DNA from: CAWHYG01 sp963833505
Lineage (GTDB): Bacteria > Eisenbacteria > RBG-16-71-46 > CAIMUX01
Assembly (NCBI GenBank): GCA_963833505.1
Contig: CAWHYG010000010.1
Coordinates: 62,001 to 126,000, forward strand
DNA length: 64,000 nucleotides
Direction: 5' to 3'
Below are positions 35,478 to 43,792 of the stretch, piece by piece. The notes under the pieces were generated by a model. That model saw only the letters and a program-made list of their open reading frames with translations. It made no database searches and was not told the origin of the DNA. The translations under genes were made by a program, and so were the position numbers. Every line of letters starts with the position of its first letter. The first letter of the stretch is position 1.

Positions 35478-35848
35478 CCAGACCAGCTGGTGGCCAGGGG
35501 GAACCGGTGCCGTCCCATTTGCGTCCACCAGCGGCGGATGCTGTTGGTCGCAAACTACGCGGTGTCGTGATCGATGCCCACGCTGACCCAGCCCGGGTAT
35601 TGGCCAGATCGTAGACGCCATAGGGGATGGCCTTACCCAGACGCGGGTCGTTGAAGTCGTGGACCCGGACATCCCCCTTCCTTCGGCCAGGGACGGCGGA
35701 GTTGATACACCACGCGTCCGTCCCGGCCCACCGAGAGGCGGCTCTGGGCGGAAGGGAGGCCGGAGGCCACACCTGCACAACCGCTCGAGAGCTTCCCGAT
35801 CATGAGCGGGTGCGAACCGGGCGGCGTGGGGTGAGAACCCGGCGACCT
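35478..35848 (-). mobile_element. Mosaic relic of an IS91-type and an ISAzo13-type transposase
   Basis: Reading the minus strand, 35845-35680 gives GFSPHAARFAPAHDREALER and LCRCGLRPPF, then after a one-base shift AQSRLSVGRDGRVVYQLRRP, an IS91-type stretch. At about 35675 it switches without a gap to VRVHDFNDPRLGKAIPYG and VYDLAN, then in another frame GWVSVGIDHDTA, a stop, FATNSIRRWWTQMGRHRFP. That is the ISAzo13-type transposase core (…GWVSVGxDHDTAEFA…RRWW). Two frameshifts and one in-frame stop show it is dead. The IS91 part is nearly identical to 9251-9347. Confidence 0.75.
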
Positions 35849-35917
35849 GGGCACAGAGGAGCCTGGACGGCGGCGCGATGGGAGTGGTCCAAGACAACAC
35901 CGGAAAGTCTGCCGCGT

Positions 35918-38332
35918 TCAGTCCCCTCGACTGGCTCCCCCGCGCGATGGCGCTGCCGGAGCTGCCGCAACCTGCAACTGCTGCATGATATTCCCCGTGT
36001 TCGGGTCGAGCAGGACAATCCTTTGCCCTTCGGACGAGCGATGTGCCCCGAAATCGACATAATCGTAATTCATACCGGCGCGCACCTGACTCTCTCCGTC
36101 TTGTCGGGTCCCAGGTCTGGCCTCCTCCTTCAGGCAGTCCGCGCACAAGACGGTCTTGCCGCTCGGATCCACTTGGCGAAGATAGGCCCCGACGACGCTA
36201 TTCGCGCGTTCTGCCTGTGCAACAGGAGCAAACAGAAATGTCTGTCCCGGCTCGTAAGAAAATGTCTGGGGTTCCGTATAAATTGTAACGAGCAACGGCT
36301 GATTCGCGATCGGAACTTGATGGGCTTCGTAGTAAACATAGGCTGTACTTGCACCGGGGGTCCCGGTCGGGCCGGCACCACCCCCCAATTCCCCGCAGCG
36401 GTAAACGCCGGTCGTGGGACCTCCTGCGGAGGACCCGCCGTTGCCGCAGAGGCTTTCCGCGGCCTGGAGATCCTTCATCATCGCCGCGGCTTGCGCCTGT
36501 GCCTCATTATCCCGCTCGTGCTGGGCATAGCATTCAGCGGCCCAGGCCTCGAGGGCAGCGCTCTTGACGTACTGGTCCCGGAGAGACCCGTCGGTTATCG
36601 ATACTTGAGGCGGTTGCCCGTCCTGGGAGGACATACTGGTCGGACACGACCAGTCGCCGACACGGCTCAGTAACCGGTGAACCCAATCGGCATACGGTCC
36701 GGTATAGGAGCCGCCGGCGGTTGAAGAAGAGGATTGCCCTTCATGAGACCCGGGGGGTGAGCCCGTCCGCGATTGATCAGGCGTCTGCTCGGCGACGGTC
36801 TCTCTCAAGGATTCTCGCCGCTGGTGGGCTTGTTGGCGAGTCTCCTCGAGCGATGCGATCTGCTCCTGGAGGTCCCGGATCTTTTCCCGTGCGTCTTCCT
36901 CTTCTTGCTGGAATTTGGCGACGCCGACCTGCAGGATCGCCCCGGCTAGGGCAAGGCCCCGCTGGCCCCCGAAGCTGTTGTTTGTGCTTTGCAACTGCTG
37001 GATATCGTCCTCGAGACCACTCAATACCTTTTGCTGGGATTGGACTTCGTCCTGCAGCTCATCGATCTTGTCCTGCGTGTCCTGCTCTTCTCGATTCGCT
37101 TTCTCCAGCTCGGCCTGCTGCTCGTCCATGTCCTCGCTCTGCGGTTGCAGCTCTTGCTCGTCGGCCGGGCCCGCGGGGGAATTATCGGCGGGTTCAGGTG
37201 ACGCGGCGGCCAGGGCCGGCGAAGCGGATGGTCGCTCTACCACGATCCAGCTTCCGGAAGGGCCGAAGGCGACGCAACTGATGACGCCGTTCCTGGCGTG
37301 GATTGCCTGCAGCGCGTCGACGAATCCCTCCGGTAGCTCACCTCCGGTCCACCACCCATTGGCGCCGCGGATGATGGCCCAGGCGCCATTGGGAGCGATT
37401 GCAGCATGGCTGATGTGCTCCGCCTTGGCAGTGTCGGCTTCCGCCAGGTGCTTCACCATCTCTTGTGGAGCGTGCGCATCGATGCTCTTGTCACCGAGGA
37501 TGCAATATGTTCCCCCTGGTCCGAGGTCGGTCTCATGTATATGGCTGGACAATTTGCTTTCTCGGCTGATTAGGTCCTTTGAATCGCCATTGTAAAATAG
37601 GGAATCGGCCGCCTCCACAGAGTAGGCGCCTCCCTGCAGAGACACCCACTCGATCCTCGCTCTGACTGAATACCAGCGCGATAGGGCGTTTACCAGGTAC
37701 TCCTTGAGGCGCCACCCACACCACCGGTTTGACTCGTAGACGACGATACACCGGTTGCTGTCATCCAGAGCCACGCACCGGACACTGTCGCCACGGCCAA
37801 GGCTCTCCCGGAGCGAGTCAATCAGGCAGGAAGCGACCGGACCGCCAAAGTAAAGTCCAAGGTCGGTGTCCCCGGCTCGTGGGGTCGCGGGAAGAAAGCC
37901 CGGATAACCCAGAGGTGGCGCCGCGGCACCCGAGGTGACTTTGCGAAAGTCGCAGGAGACGATCTCCTTTACTTGGGACGTGTCGTCGGCGACCGTACAG
38001 TTGCCTAATCCCTGCATGGATCCTGGATCTGCACCATACAATTGCAGTTCCAGACCTCCAAACCGCTGGTTTGGACATTGCTGTTCGAAAACGATCAGGC
38101 CACGCTGATCGATGTTTCCGGACCAGCACAGTTGCCCCGGGCTGCCCATCTTGACGTTGCAGTTCGAGTCGACGATTATTTCCTGGCTGAGAGCCTCTCG
38201 CCCGAACTTCATTTCCCCTTGCCAGGTACCGGTATACATGCAGGTGGCGCGAGTCAGACTGGGGTCGATTGCGATTGTGAGAAGCACGATTGCGAGAGCG
38301 AATAATTGCGGCTTTGCTACGGCGGACCGCAT
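35918..38332 (-). CDS. Large cysteine-rich secreted coiled-coil protein, function unknown
   Basis: An 804-residue protein with signal peptide (AKPQLFALAIVLLTIAIDPSLTRA) and GGAG-AAGGAG just before the ATG. Three regions are visible. First, residues 30-400 are Cys/Trp-rich with about three loose repeats of a 'hxxVAxxPxGxWxVhxxxNGWW…hxxxhxxAhxxxxxxI' type (CVALDDSNRCIVVYESNRWC, AAIAPNGAWAIIRGANGWW, CVAFGPSGSWIVVE). Second, residues about 400-550 are a long coiled coil (EQQAELEKANREEQDTQDKI…). Third is a Gly/Ser-rich C-terminal domain with more cysteines. Base composition is clearly lower in GC than the genes around it and an IS relic lies just downstream, so it is probably acquired. I recognise no family. 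Confidence 0.6.
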   Translation of the reverse strand: MRSAVAKPQLFALAIVLLTIAIDPSLTRATCMYTGTWQGEMKFGREALSQEIIVDSNCNVKMGSPGQLCWSGNIDQRGLIVFEQQCPNQRFGGLELQLYGADPGSMQGLGNCTVADDTSQVKEIVSCDFRKVTSGAAAPPLGYPGFLPATPRAGDTDLGLYFGGPVASCLIDSLRESLGRGDSVRCVALDDSNRCIVVYESNRWCGWRLKEYLVNALSRWYSVRARIEWVSLQGGAYSVEAADSLFYNGDSKDLISRESKLSSHIHETDLGPGGTYCILGDKSIDAHAPQEMVKHLAEADTAKAEHISHAAIAPNGAWAIIRGANGWWTGGELPEGFVDALQAIHARNGVISCVAFGPSGSWIVVERPSASPALAAASPEPADNSPAGPADEQELQPQSEDMDEQQAELEKANREEQDTQDKIDELQDEVQSQQKVLSGLEDDIQQLQSTNNSFGGQRGLALAGAILQVGVAKFQQEEEDAREKIRDLQEQIASLEETRQQAHQRRESLRETVAEQTPDQSRTGSPPGSHEGQSSSSTAGGSYTGPYADWVHRLLSRVGDWSCPTSMSSQDGQPPQVSITDGSLRDQYVKSAALEAWAAECYAQHERDNEAQAQAAAMMKDLQAAESLCGNGGSSAGGPTTGVYRCGELGGGAGPTGTPGASTAYVYYEAHQVPIANQPLLVTIYTEPQTFSYEPGQTFLFAPVAQAERANSVVGAYLRQVDPSGKTVLCADCLKEEARPGTRQDGESQVRAGMNYDYVDFGAHRSSEGQRIVLLDPNTGNIMQQLQVAAAPAAPSRGGASRGD

Positions 38333-38637
38333 GGCTCCTTCTCCCTACTGTCGTGAATTTCCGACACACGCGGCGTTGCGGAAGGCGGATGCTAGCGCGA
38401 ACGCATTAGCCGGTCAAGAGCAATCTGACATGGCCGGAACGTTGCGATGCGGCACTGCAAATTGCGTGGGACGCGTTCGCCGACAGGTGTCGCAACGCGC
38501 GTACAAGGAGCACATTGCTGAGAGTGTCACGCGCAACGGCGACACCGCTTCGCGATCTTTATCCCGTGATGTGGACAGGACTCCGTCGTCGTGAACCGCT
38601 GCGAAGACAGCGGGTTTCTCCGGGCCGGGGATTCTGG
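38333..38637. other. 305-bp gap with no gene seen
   Basis: Upstream of the cysteine-rich gene and downstream of the DUF1634 gene. Both strands carry stops in all frames and composition is less GC-rich. It should hold the promoter of the cysteine-rich gene; no convincing -35/-10 was found. Confidence 0.4.
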
Positions 38638-39096
38638 TCACTCGCCGCCCGAAGCCAGGCTGAACAGCAGCAGCCCGAGAACCAGCACCGTGATGCCGAC
38701 GTAGAGCCAATCCTTCTGGCGCTCGAACGCGAACACGGAGAACGCCACCCGCGCCACCGGCGTGGCGATGAGCACCAAGAGGCCGAGCTGGATCCAGGCT
38801 TTCCCGCGGACGTCGCGCAGATCTCCGATCACGCCTCCGATCGAGCGCAGATCCGACGGCTCTCCTCGAAAGATGCGATAGTCAGGGACTTCACGGCCGT
38901 GGCGGAGCAGGAAGACGGCCGCGCCCGCGGCCACCACCAGCGCCGACGTCACCACACCGATTCTGAGGAGATTCCCGATGACCGTTTCGACCTGGTGCTC
39001 GGTCCAGCGCCCGGACGACTTGGAGCCGCGGTGGGGCGCGGCCGAAAGTCCGCCGTTCCGTGCCGGTTTGCGTCCGCTCCCGGTGCTCGGGGCCAC
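38638..39096 (-). CDS. DUF1634 family membrane protein
   Basis: A 152-residue protein with three membrane segments (about 44-62, 95-115, 132-148). The pattern HQVETVIGNLLRIGVVTSAL, then DLRDVRGKAWIQLGLLVLIATPVARV and FAFERQKDWLYVGITVLVL is that of DUF1634 proteins. These are typically encoded directly after a TauE/SafE permease, as here: only 2 bp separate the two genes. It is presumed to be an accessory subunit of the exporter. The basic, Ser-rich first 35 residues are not conserved and the true start may lie inside. Confidence 0.82.
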   Translation of the reverse strand: MAPSTGSGRKPARNGGLSAAPHRGSKSSGRWTEHQVETVIGNLLRIGVVTSALVVAAGAAVFLLRHGREVPDYRIFRGEPSDLRSIGGVIGDLRDVRGKAWIQLGLLVLIATPVARVAFSVFAFERQKDWLYVGITVLVLGLLLFSLASGGE

Positions 39097-39098
39097 GA

Positions 39099-39938
39099 TC
39101 AGAGCCTCCCGGTCAGGCTGCTCAGGATCATCTCGATGCCCAGAGCGGCAATGACGATCGCGAAGAGAACGCGGAGGACGCGTGTTCGAGCCGCCGCCAG
39201 GAGCCTCGCTCCGCCGGCGGAACCGGCCAGGACTCCCAGCATCACCGGCATGGCCAGGCCCGGATCGACGTAGCCGCGGTGGAGGTAGATTCCCGCGCTG
39301 GCCGCGGCCGTCACCCCGATCATGAAGTTGCTCGTCGTGGTGGAGACCTTGAAGGGAAGGCGCATCACCTGATCCATGGCGACGACCTTGACCGCGCCGG
39401 AACCGATCCCGAGCAGACCCGAGAGGGCCCCGGCCCCGAGCATCAGGCCGAATCCACCAGCGACCCCCTGGACCTGATACGAGCTCGGACCCGCGGGGGT
39501 GGGATAGCTTCCGTGCAGGCGGAGGGCGACGGCGAGCCGATCGGGCTTCCGGTTCGTCACCAGAGCCTCCCGGTGCGTTCGAGCCGCCTGCAATGCCGAG
39601 GCGAGGAGAACGACCCCGAAAGTCGTTCCGATGAGCGCCACCGGCGCGCGGGTGGCGATCAAGGCGCCGAAGATCGCGCCCAGGCAGGTCGCGATCTCGA
39701 GAAACATGCCAATCCGGATGTTGGAGAACCCCTCGCGGACGTAGGCCGCGGCTGCGCCCGATGAGGTCGCGATGACCGACACCAGCGAAGCGCCGATGGC
39801 GTAGCGGATGTCCACGTGCAGCCCGAGCGTGAGAAGAGGCACGATGACGACCCCGCCGCCCAATCCCGTCAAAGCGCCGATCAGCCCGGCCGCGCAGGAG
39901 CCGGCGAGGATCACGAACGTAAAGGCAAGAACATGCAT
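39099..39938 (-). CDS. TauE/SafE family sulfite/anion exporter
   Basis: A 279-residue permease with eight predicted helices in two halves. The first half has LTGLGGGVVIVPLLTL and the second GALSGLLGIGSGAVKVVAM, the paired glycine-rich signatures of the TauE/SafE family. Members export sulfite, sulfoacetate or other small anions, or bring in organosulfur compounds. The start at 39938 (MHVLAF) begins the first helix; the open frame above it overlaps the repeat region by rnhA. It forms a transcription unit with the DUF1634 gene. Confidence 0.9.
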   Translation of the reverse strand: MHVLAFTFVILAGSCAAGLIGALTGLGGGVVIVPLLTLGLHVDIRYAIGASLVSVIATSSGAAAAYVREGFSNIRIGMFLEIATCLGAIFGALIATRAPVALIGTTFGVVLLASALQAARTHREALVTNRKPDRLAVALRLHGSYPTPAGPSSYQVQGVAGGFGLMLGAGALSGLLGIGSGAVKVVAMDQVMRLPFKVSTTTSNFMIGVTAAASAGIYLHRGYVDPGLAMPVMLGVLAGSAGGARLLAAARTRVLRVLFAIVIAALGIEMILSSLTGRL

Positions 39939-40049
39939 CGACGTCTCACAGACTGCCGTTTCGTCACCATCTGCGGCCAGATTCCGATTCGACCGCTGGT
40001 CCAATCGCAGCCCGGCCGGCCAGCCTTTCCAGTCGGTCAACCGTCAGTT

Positions 40050-40150
40050 CCGACCGATAGACGCGTCGCGATTCCCCTGCGAATCGATCACGATTCCGGC
40101 CCGCTTCAGTGGGCAACCGCATCACGATTCGTCTGCGATCACGACTCGCC
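40050..40150. repeat. Repeats of the rnhA 3' end
   Basis: On the rnhA coding strand the gene ends GAGTCGTGA. The sequence GA(G/A)TCG(T/C)GA(T/C)(C/G) occurs three more times in the next 90 bases, with CGCAG between pairs. The copies reproduce the last two codons and stop. Confidence 0.6.
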
Positions 40151-40636
40151 CCCGCCGCCCCGGTCAATCAGGCGATGATAGGCGTTCACCGCCAGCCGGT
40201 CGCAGCGTTCATTGCCATCATGTCCCGCGTGCCCCGCCGTCCACTCGAAGCTGACGTCGTGGATCTCGGTCTGGAGGATCAGGGCCTGCCACAGTTCCTG
40301 GTTCTTGACCGGCTTGCGGTCGCTGGTCTTCCAGCCGTTCCGGATCCAGGAGTGGATCCACCGGCTCATCCCGTCCGCCACGTAGCGGGAGTCGGTCACG
40401 ACCTTGACGCGGCTGGGTTGCTTGAGCCGGCGGAGCCCCTCAAGGACCCCGGTCAGCTCCATCCGGTTGTTCGTGGTCCGGGCTTCGGCGCCCGACATTT
40501 CCAGCTCCCGGCCGGTGGCCACATCGACCAGGATCGCTCCCCAGCCTCCGGGACCGGGGTTGCCGCTGCAGGCGCCGTCGGCGTACAGCACCACCGAGGG
40601 GCGAGCCTCGCCGGCCGTCTCCTGGGAACGAGTCAT
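40139..40636 (-). CDS. rnhA: Ribonuclease HI
   Basis: A 165-residue RNase H that cuts the RNA strand of RNA-DNA hybrids. All catalytic residues are present: Asp20 (LYADGACSGNPGPGGWG), Glu60 (TTNNRMEL), Asp82 (VVTDSRYV) and Asp146 (GNERCD), with the mobile His in WTAGHAGH. Length and motif spacing match the E. coli enzyme, including the basic handle region (RNGWKTSDRKPVKNQELW). It ends the run of minus-strand genes from the TonB operon, 316 bp away. Confidence 0.97.
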   Translation of the reverse strand: MTRSQETAGEARPSVVLYADGACSGNPGPGGWGAILVDVATGRELEMSGAEARTTNNRMELTGVLEGLRRLKQPSRVKVVTDSRYVADGMSRWIHSWIRNGWKTSDRKPVKNQELWQALILQTEIHDVSFEWTAGHAGHDGNERCDRLAVNAYHRLIDRGGGGES

Positions 40637-40905
40637 GAGGCGGAATCCACCCTTCTCTGAATCTCTACGGGCTTGGAAGGCGCCGCGCGTCCCCGCATCA
40701 GCATCGGCCTGAGGGTCGCCACGGATCCGAGGGTCACCCTGGCCGTAACCGCGCCGAGCGCCGCCATCGGCTGCGGAACCCCGTAGGAGTCGACGATGGG
40801 ATCAGCCGGGAAGTCCGACCGGCCGGGGAGAGGCTCAGAGCCTCCCACGCCGGCCGCGGGAAGAGTGTGGGCGGTCCGACACCCGGCCGGCCGGTACGGT
40901 TGCGT

Positions 40906-40948
40906 CCCGGCCGGCCCGGCTTCCACAAAGGAGAAGCGGGCCGGCGGG
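40906..40948 (-). terminator. Hairpin downstream of the tonB operon
   Basis: The only structure seen in the 316-bp gap 40637-40952. On the minus strand CTCCCGCCGGCCCGCTT and AAGCCGGGCCGGCCGGG form a long GC stem with two bulged bases and an 11-nt loop, starting 5 bp after the tonB stop. No T-tract follows. Confidence 0.5.
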
Positions 40949-40952
40949 AGCG

Positions 40953-41693
40953 TCAGTTGAGCGAGAAACGAACCGGGAGCTGGACCCACACTTCGACCGG
41001 CTGATGCTGGGAGAGGGCCGGCTTGAAGATCGCGCTCTTGGCGCAGGTGATGGCGGCATCGTTCAACATCACGTTGCCCGAGATGATCCGGGTGTCCTTG
41101 ACCTTTCCGTCCTTCCCGACGAGGCACTGCACCATGACCACCCCTTCGGCTTCGGCCGCGCGGGCCATCTCCGGGAAGACGGGAGGCGTGATGCTGATCA
41201 GCTCGGGATACTCCTCGACCTTCGTGAAGTCGTCCGGGTTCTGATTCTGGTCGTCGTCCTTCGCCGGGTTGACCTCGAGCGAATCGATCGCCCCGCTGTT
41301 GAGGGCGTTGAGGTCGGTCGGTGCGAGGGCCTGGGCCATCTGCTCGGTGGATGCGATCGTCAGGTTGGGCGCCTGGAAGTCGGGCACCGGCTCGGGAATC
41401 CCGACGGTCGGGGGCGCCATCTGGGCGCTGACGTTGACCGGGGTCGCCTCGGTCTGGGTCAGAGGAGGCGGAGCCGGCATTTCGTGCATCACGATCTTGA
41501 CCATCGGAGCCGCGACGGGCGCCTTCTGATTGTTCCGGGCCATGAACCAGGCCGTAAACCCGCCGAGGTGCAGGGCCAGCGCGACGATGGTTGCGGTCAT
41601 CAAGGCCTTGGAGTACTTCCGCCGGAGAGGGTGGGCCTCCCCTACGACCGGCAGGTACTCCGACGTCAGGACGAGCGCGTGTACCTTGCTCAT
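40953..41693 (-). CDS. TonB-family energy transducer
   Basis: A 246-residue protein with a cytosolic N-terminus, one membrane helix (about residues 31-50, TATIVALALHLGGFTAWFM), an extended acidic/Pro-containing linker and a C-terminal TonB domain. The latter shows PPVFPEMARAAEAEGVVMVQCLVGKDGKV and FKPALSQHQPVEVWVQLPVRF. It carries proton-motive energy from ExbB/ExbD to outer-membrane receptors. The linker is acidic (NPAKDDDQNQNPDDFTKVEE) and lacks long Pro-Lys/Pro-Glu repeats, so it may be shorter-reaching than E. coli TonB. Its start overlaps the stop of the upstream exbD gene (ATGA). It is the last gene of a nine-gene operon. Confidence 0.9.
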   Translation of the reverse strand: MSKVHALVLTSEYLPVVGEAHPLRRKYSKALMTATIVALALHLGGFTAWFMARNNQKAPVAAPMVKIVMHEMPAPPPLTQTEATPVNVSAQMAPPTVGIPEPVPDFQAPNLTIASTEQMAQALAPTDLNALNSGAIDSLEVNPAKDDDQNQNPDDFTKVEEYPELISITPPVFPEMARAAEAEGVVMVQCLVGKDGKVKDTRIISGNVMLNDAAITCAKSAIFKPALSQHQPVEVWVQLPVRFSLN

Positions 41694-42181
41694 AGGTGAG
41701 CCTCGATCTTGTGGGACTCCTCATCGGTCATGGGAATCAGGCTGAACTTCTGCATGTTGGCGATTTCCAGTTCGTCCATGACGTTCACCATGTCGTTGTA
41801 GGGCGCGGTCCGGTCCAGCTTGACCAGGATGATCAAGGACGGATTGAGCTTCGAGTGCTCAATGAACAGAGTGTGCAGATCCTTGAGGGCGGTCTGCGTG
41901 ATGGTGCCGTCCCCGACCTGCCAGAACATCCGGTCCTTCGCGTCGACGAACAAGGTCAGGACGTTGGACTGCATGACCTTGACCGTGGTGTCGGGAGGCG
42001 GGAGGTTCATCTCCATGGCCTGCGGCTGCCGGAAGACGGTCGTGACCATGAAGAAGATGAGGAGCAGGAAGGCCACGTCCACCATCGGTGTCATGTCGAT
42101 CCGGATGGAGACACGCTTCATCTTCCGCCGCAAGCCACCTTGCGAATCTTTGGTTTGTCTCTCGGCTACTTCGCCGGCCAT
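41690..42181 (-). CDS. exbD: ExbD/TolR-family proton channel subunit (first copy)
   Basis: A 163-residue protein with the ExbD signature RIDMTPMVDVAFLLLIFFMVTT. It includes the conserved membrane Asp that carries protons, then a periplasmic domain ending in a variable acidic tail (PMTDEESHKIEAHL). It is one of two adjacent ExbD genes; paired, unequal ExbDs are usual in FCB-group TonB operons. This copy has a longer N-terminus with a basic stretch (RRKMKRVS). It lies 4 bp after the other exbD. Confidence 0.93.
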   Translation of the reverse strand: MAGEVAERQTKDSQGGLRRKMKRVSIRIDMTPMVDVAFLLLIFFMVTTVFRQPQAMEMNLPPPDTTVKVMQSNVLTLFVDAKDRMFWQVGDGTITQTALKDLHTLFIEHSKLNPSLIILVKLDRTAPYNDMVNVMDELEIANMQKFSLIPMTDEESHKIEAHL

Positions 42182-42185
42182 GGCG

Positions 42186-42650
42186 TTACTTCCCCTTCTG
42201 CTGCGCGAGAGCGGCCCGTTCGGCCTGCTTGACCTCCGACCTGTCGAGCTCGGTCATGAGATTGAAGATGTTGCTGTTCGTGTGCTGCAGGGCGTCCATG
42301 ACGTCGGCCACGACTCCGAAATTGGCCGTCTTGTCCCCCTTGACGATGATGCGCGCCTTGGAACGGACCTTCCGGGCTTCCACGATCATGTTCTTGAGAT
42401 CCTCCGGCGGCACGGCTTTGACCCGTCCGGACTCGTCCCCGATGTAGATCTTCCCGTCCTTGGTGACGGTCAGGACGATGATCCCGGACATCGGCACCTG
42501 GTACTCCGAGGTCGAGGCCGGAAGGTTGACCGAGACCTCCTCCGGCGGCTTGAACTGGGTCGTCGACATGAAGAAGATCAACAGCAGGAACGCCACGTCG
42601 ACCATCGGCGTCATGTCGATCTTGATGCCGATGCGCTTTTGCTTAGCCAT
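42186..42650 (-). CDS. exbD: ExbD/TolR-family proton channel subunit (second copy)
   Basis: A 154-residue ExbD with KIDMTPMVDVAFLLLIFFMSTTQF, almost the same helix as its neighbour, and a periplasmic domain (IIVLTVTKDGKIYIGDE, ARIIVKGDKTANFGVVADVMDALQ). The C-terminus is charged and helical (RSEVKQAERAALAQQKGK). It overlaps the upstream exbB gene by 8 bases. Confidence 0.93.
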   Translation of the reverse strand: MAKQKRIGIKIDMTPMVDVAFLLLIFFMSTTQFKPPEEVSVNLPASTSEYQVPMSGIIVLTVTKDGKIYIGDESGRVKAVPPEDLKNMIVEARKVRSKARIIVKGDKTANFGVVADVMDALQHTNSNIFNLMTELDRSEVKQAERAALAQQKGK

Positions 42651-43371
42651 TCGCCTTCTTCTCCCGCTGCAACTGCTGCAACACCTCGTAGGTGGTCTCG
42701 TCCAGGACGTAGTTGAAGGAGTCGACGCGGTTCGTAAAGTAATTGTACATGACGATGCAGGTGATGGCGAGCGCCAACCCGCCGGCGGTGTTGACCAGGG
42801 CCTCGGAGATCCCGATGGCGAGCTGGGTGGCGTCGGGGGCGCCCGAGTGACCCATGGCTTTGAAGGACCGGATCATCCCGATGGTCGTCCCGAGCAGCCC
42901 GGTCATGGTCGCGATCGAGGCGATGGTCGAAAGGGCGATCAGGTTCCGTTCGAGGATCGGCGTCTCGAGCGCGTTGGCCTCCTGGATGACCCGCTTGGTT
43001 TCGTCCAGGACCTCGTCCTTCTCCAGCCGCGCCTGCTCGACCAGGTTGCTGTAGCGCTCCAGACCGGCGCCGACGACGTTGGCCAGGCAGCCGCCCTGAC
43101 GGCGGCAGGCATCCACCGCGTCCCCGAGTTTGCCTTCGTGGACGTTGTTGCGCAGACGCCGCATGAAGGACCCCATGTCTCCCCGTCCCTGGGCCCGCTT
43201 GAGCGTGATGAGGCGCTCAAAGATGAAGGTCAGGGCGAGGATCGACAAGGTCATGAGGAGCACCAGGAGCGGTCCCCCCTTGGCGATGTAGTCCGGCAGC
43301 AGGTGCTTGTAGATGTACACCGACACCAGGAAGCCGCCGATGAAGATCGGCAGGAAGATGTAGGATTTCAT
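42643..43371 (-). CDS. exbB: MotA/TolQ/ExbB-family proton channel protein
   Basis: A 242-residue membrane protein with an N-terminal helix, a second near 35-55 (LLVLLMTLSILALTFIFERL), and the paired C-terminal helices of the family: LIALSTIASIATMTGLLGTTIGMIRSF and ISEALVNTAGGLALAITCIVMY. These include the Gly-Thr-rich channel lining. It forms the stator-like pentamer with the ExbD subunits encoded just downstream. A Cys pair (CRRQGGCL) in the cytosolic loop is unusual. It is 18 bp downstream of the STAS gene, so it is part of the same message. Confidence 0.93.
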   Translation of the reverse strand: MKSYIFLPIFIGGFLVSVYIYKHLLPDYIAKGGPLLVLLMTLSILALTFIFERLITLKRAQGRGDMGSFMRRLRNNVHEGKLGDAVDACRRQGGCLANVVGAGLERYSNLVEQARLEKDEVLDETKRVIQEANALETPILERNLIALSTIASIATMTGLLGTTIGMIRSFKAMGHSGAPDATQLAIGISEALVNTAGGLALAITCIVMYNYFTNRVDSFNYVLDETTYEVLQQLQREKKANG

Positions 43372-43389
43372 TGCTCCGCGTACCCTTTC

Positions 43390-43755
43390 CTAGGATTCCG
43401 GGGTTCCAGGTTGACTGCTCTCCTTGCCGGCGAGCGCCTCGGCCACGCTGCCGAATGTCTCGAAGACGAAGGCGAGTTTGGTGATGATGAACAGATTGTG
43501 GATTCGCTTGGAGATGTTGGCCAGGCGCAGGAACCCGTTCCGGTTCCGGCAGGTCATGTGCGCCGAAACCAGCGATCCCAGTCCGGTCGAGTTCAAATAG
43601 GAGATCCGCCCGACGTCGACCACGATCTTGGGCTCGCCGGCGGCGGCGATCTCCCGGATGGCCTCTTCGAGCTCGCGGGTCTCGGCCCCGCCCATCAGGT
43701 CCTTTCGTGGGGTCAGGACCCAGATGTCTCCCTGTTTTTGTTTGTCTAGCGCCAC
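43390..43755 (-). CDS. STAS-domain protein (anti-sigma factor antagonist type)
   Basis: A 121-residue single STAS domain. IVVDVGRISYLNSTGLGSLVSAH is the SpoIIAA-like core with the phosphorylatable Ser at about 56, and FETFGSVAEAL the final helix. Such proteins normally switch partners with an anti-sigma kinase, or act in membrane-lipid or transport control. No kinase or sigma factor gene is nearby. Its place between the TPR gene and exbB, in a tight run of genes, suggests instead that it controls the ExbB/ExbD motor. That is inference and is one of the more unusual features of the operon. Confidence 0.85.
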   Translation of the reverse strand: MALDKQKQGDIWVLTPRKDLMGGAETRELEEAIREIAAAGEPKIVVDVGRISYLNSTGLGSLVSAHMTCRNRNGFLRLANISKRIHNLFIITKLAFVFETFGSVAEALAGKESSQPGTPES

Positions 43756-43792
43756 GGTCCCCCCTTTCTCCTTTTGCGACCCCGTCGCTTTC

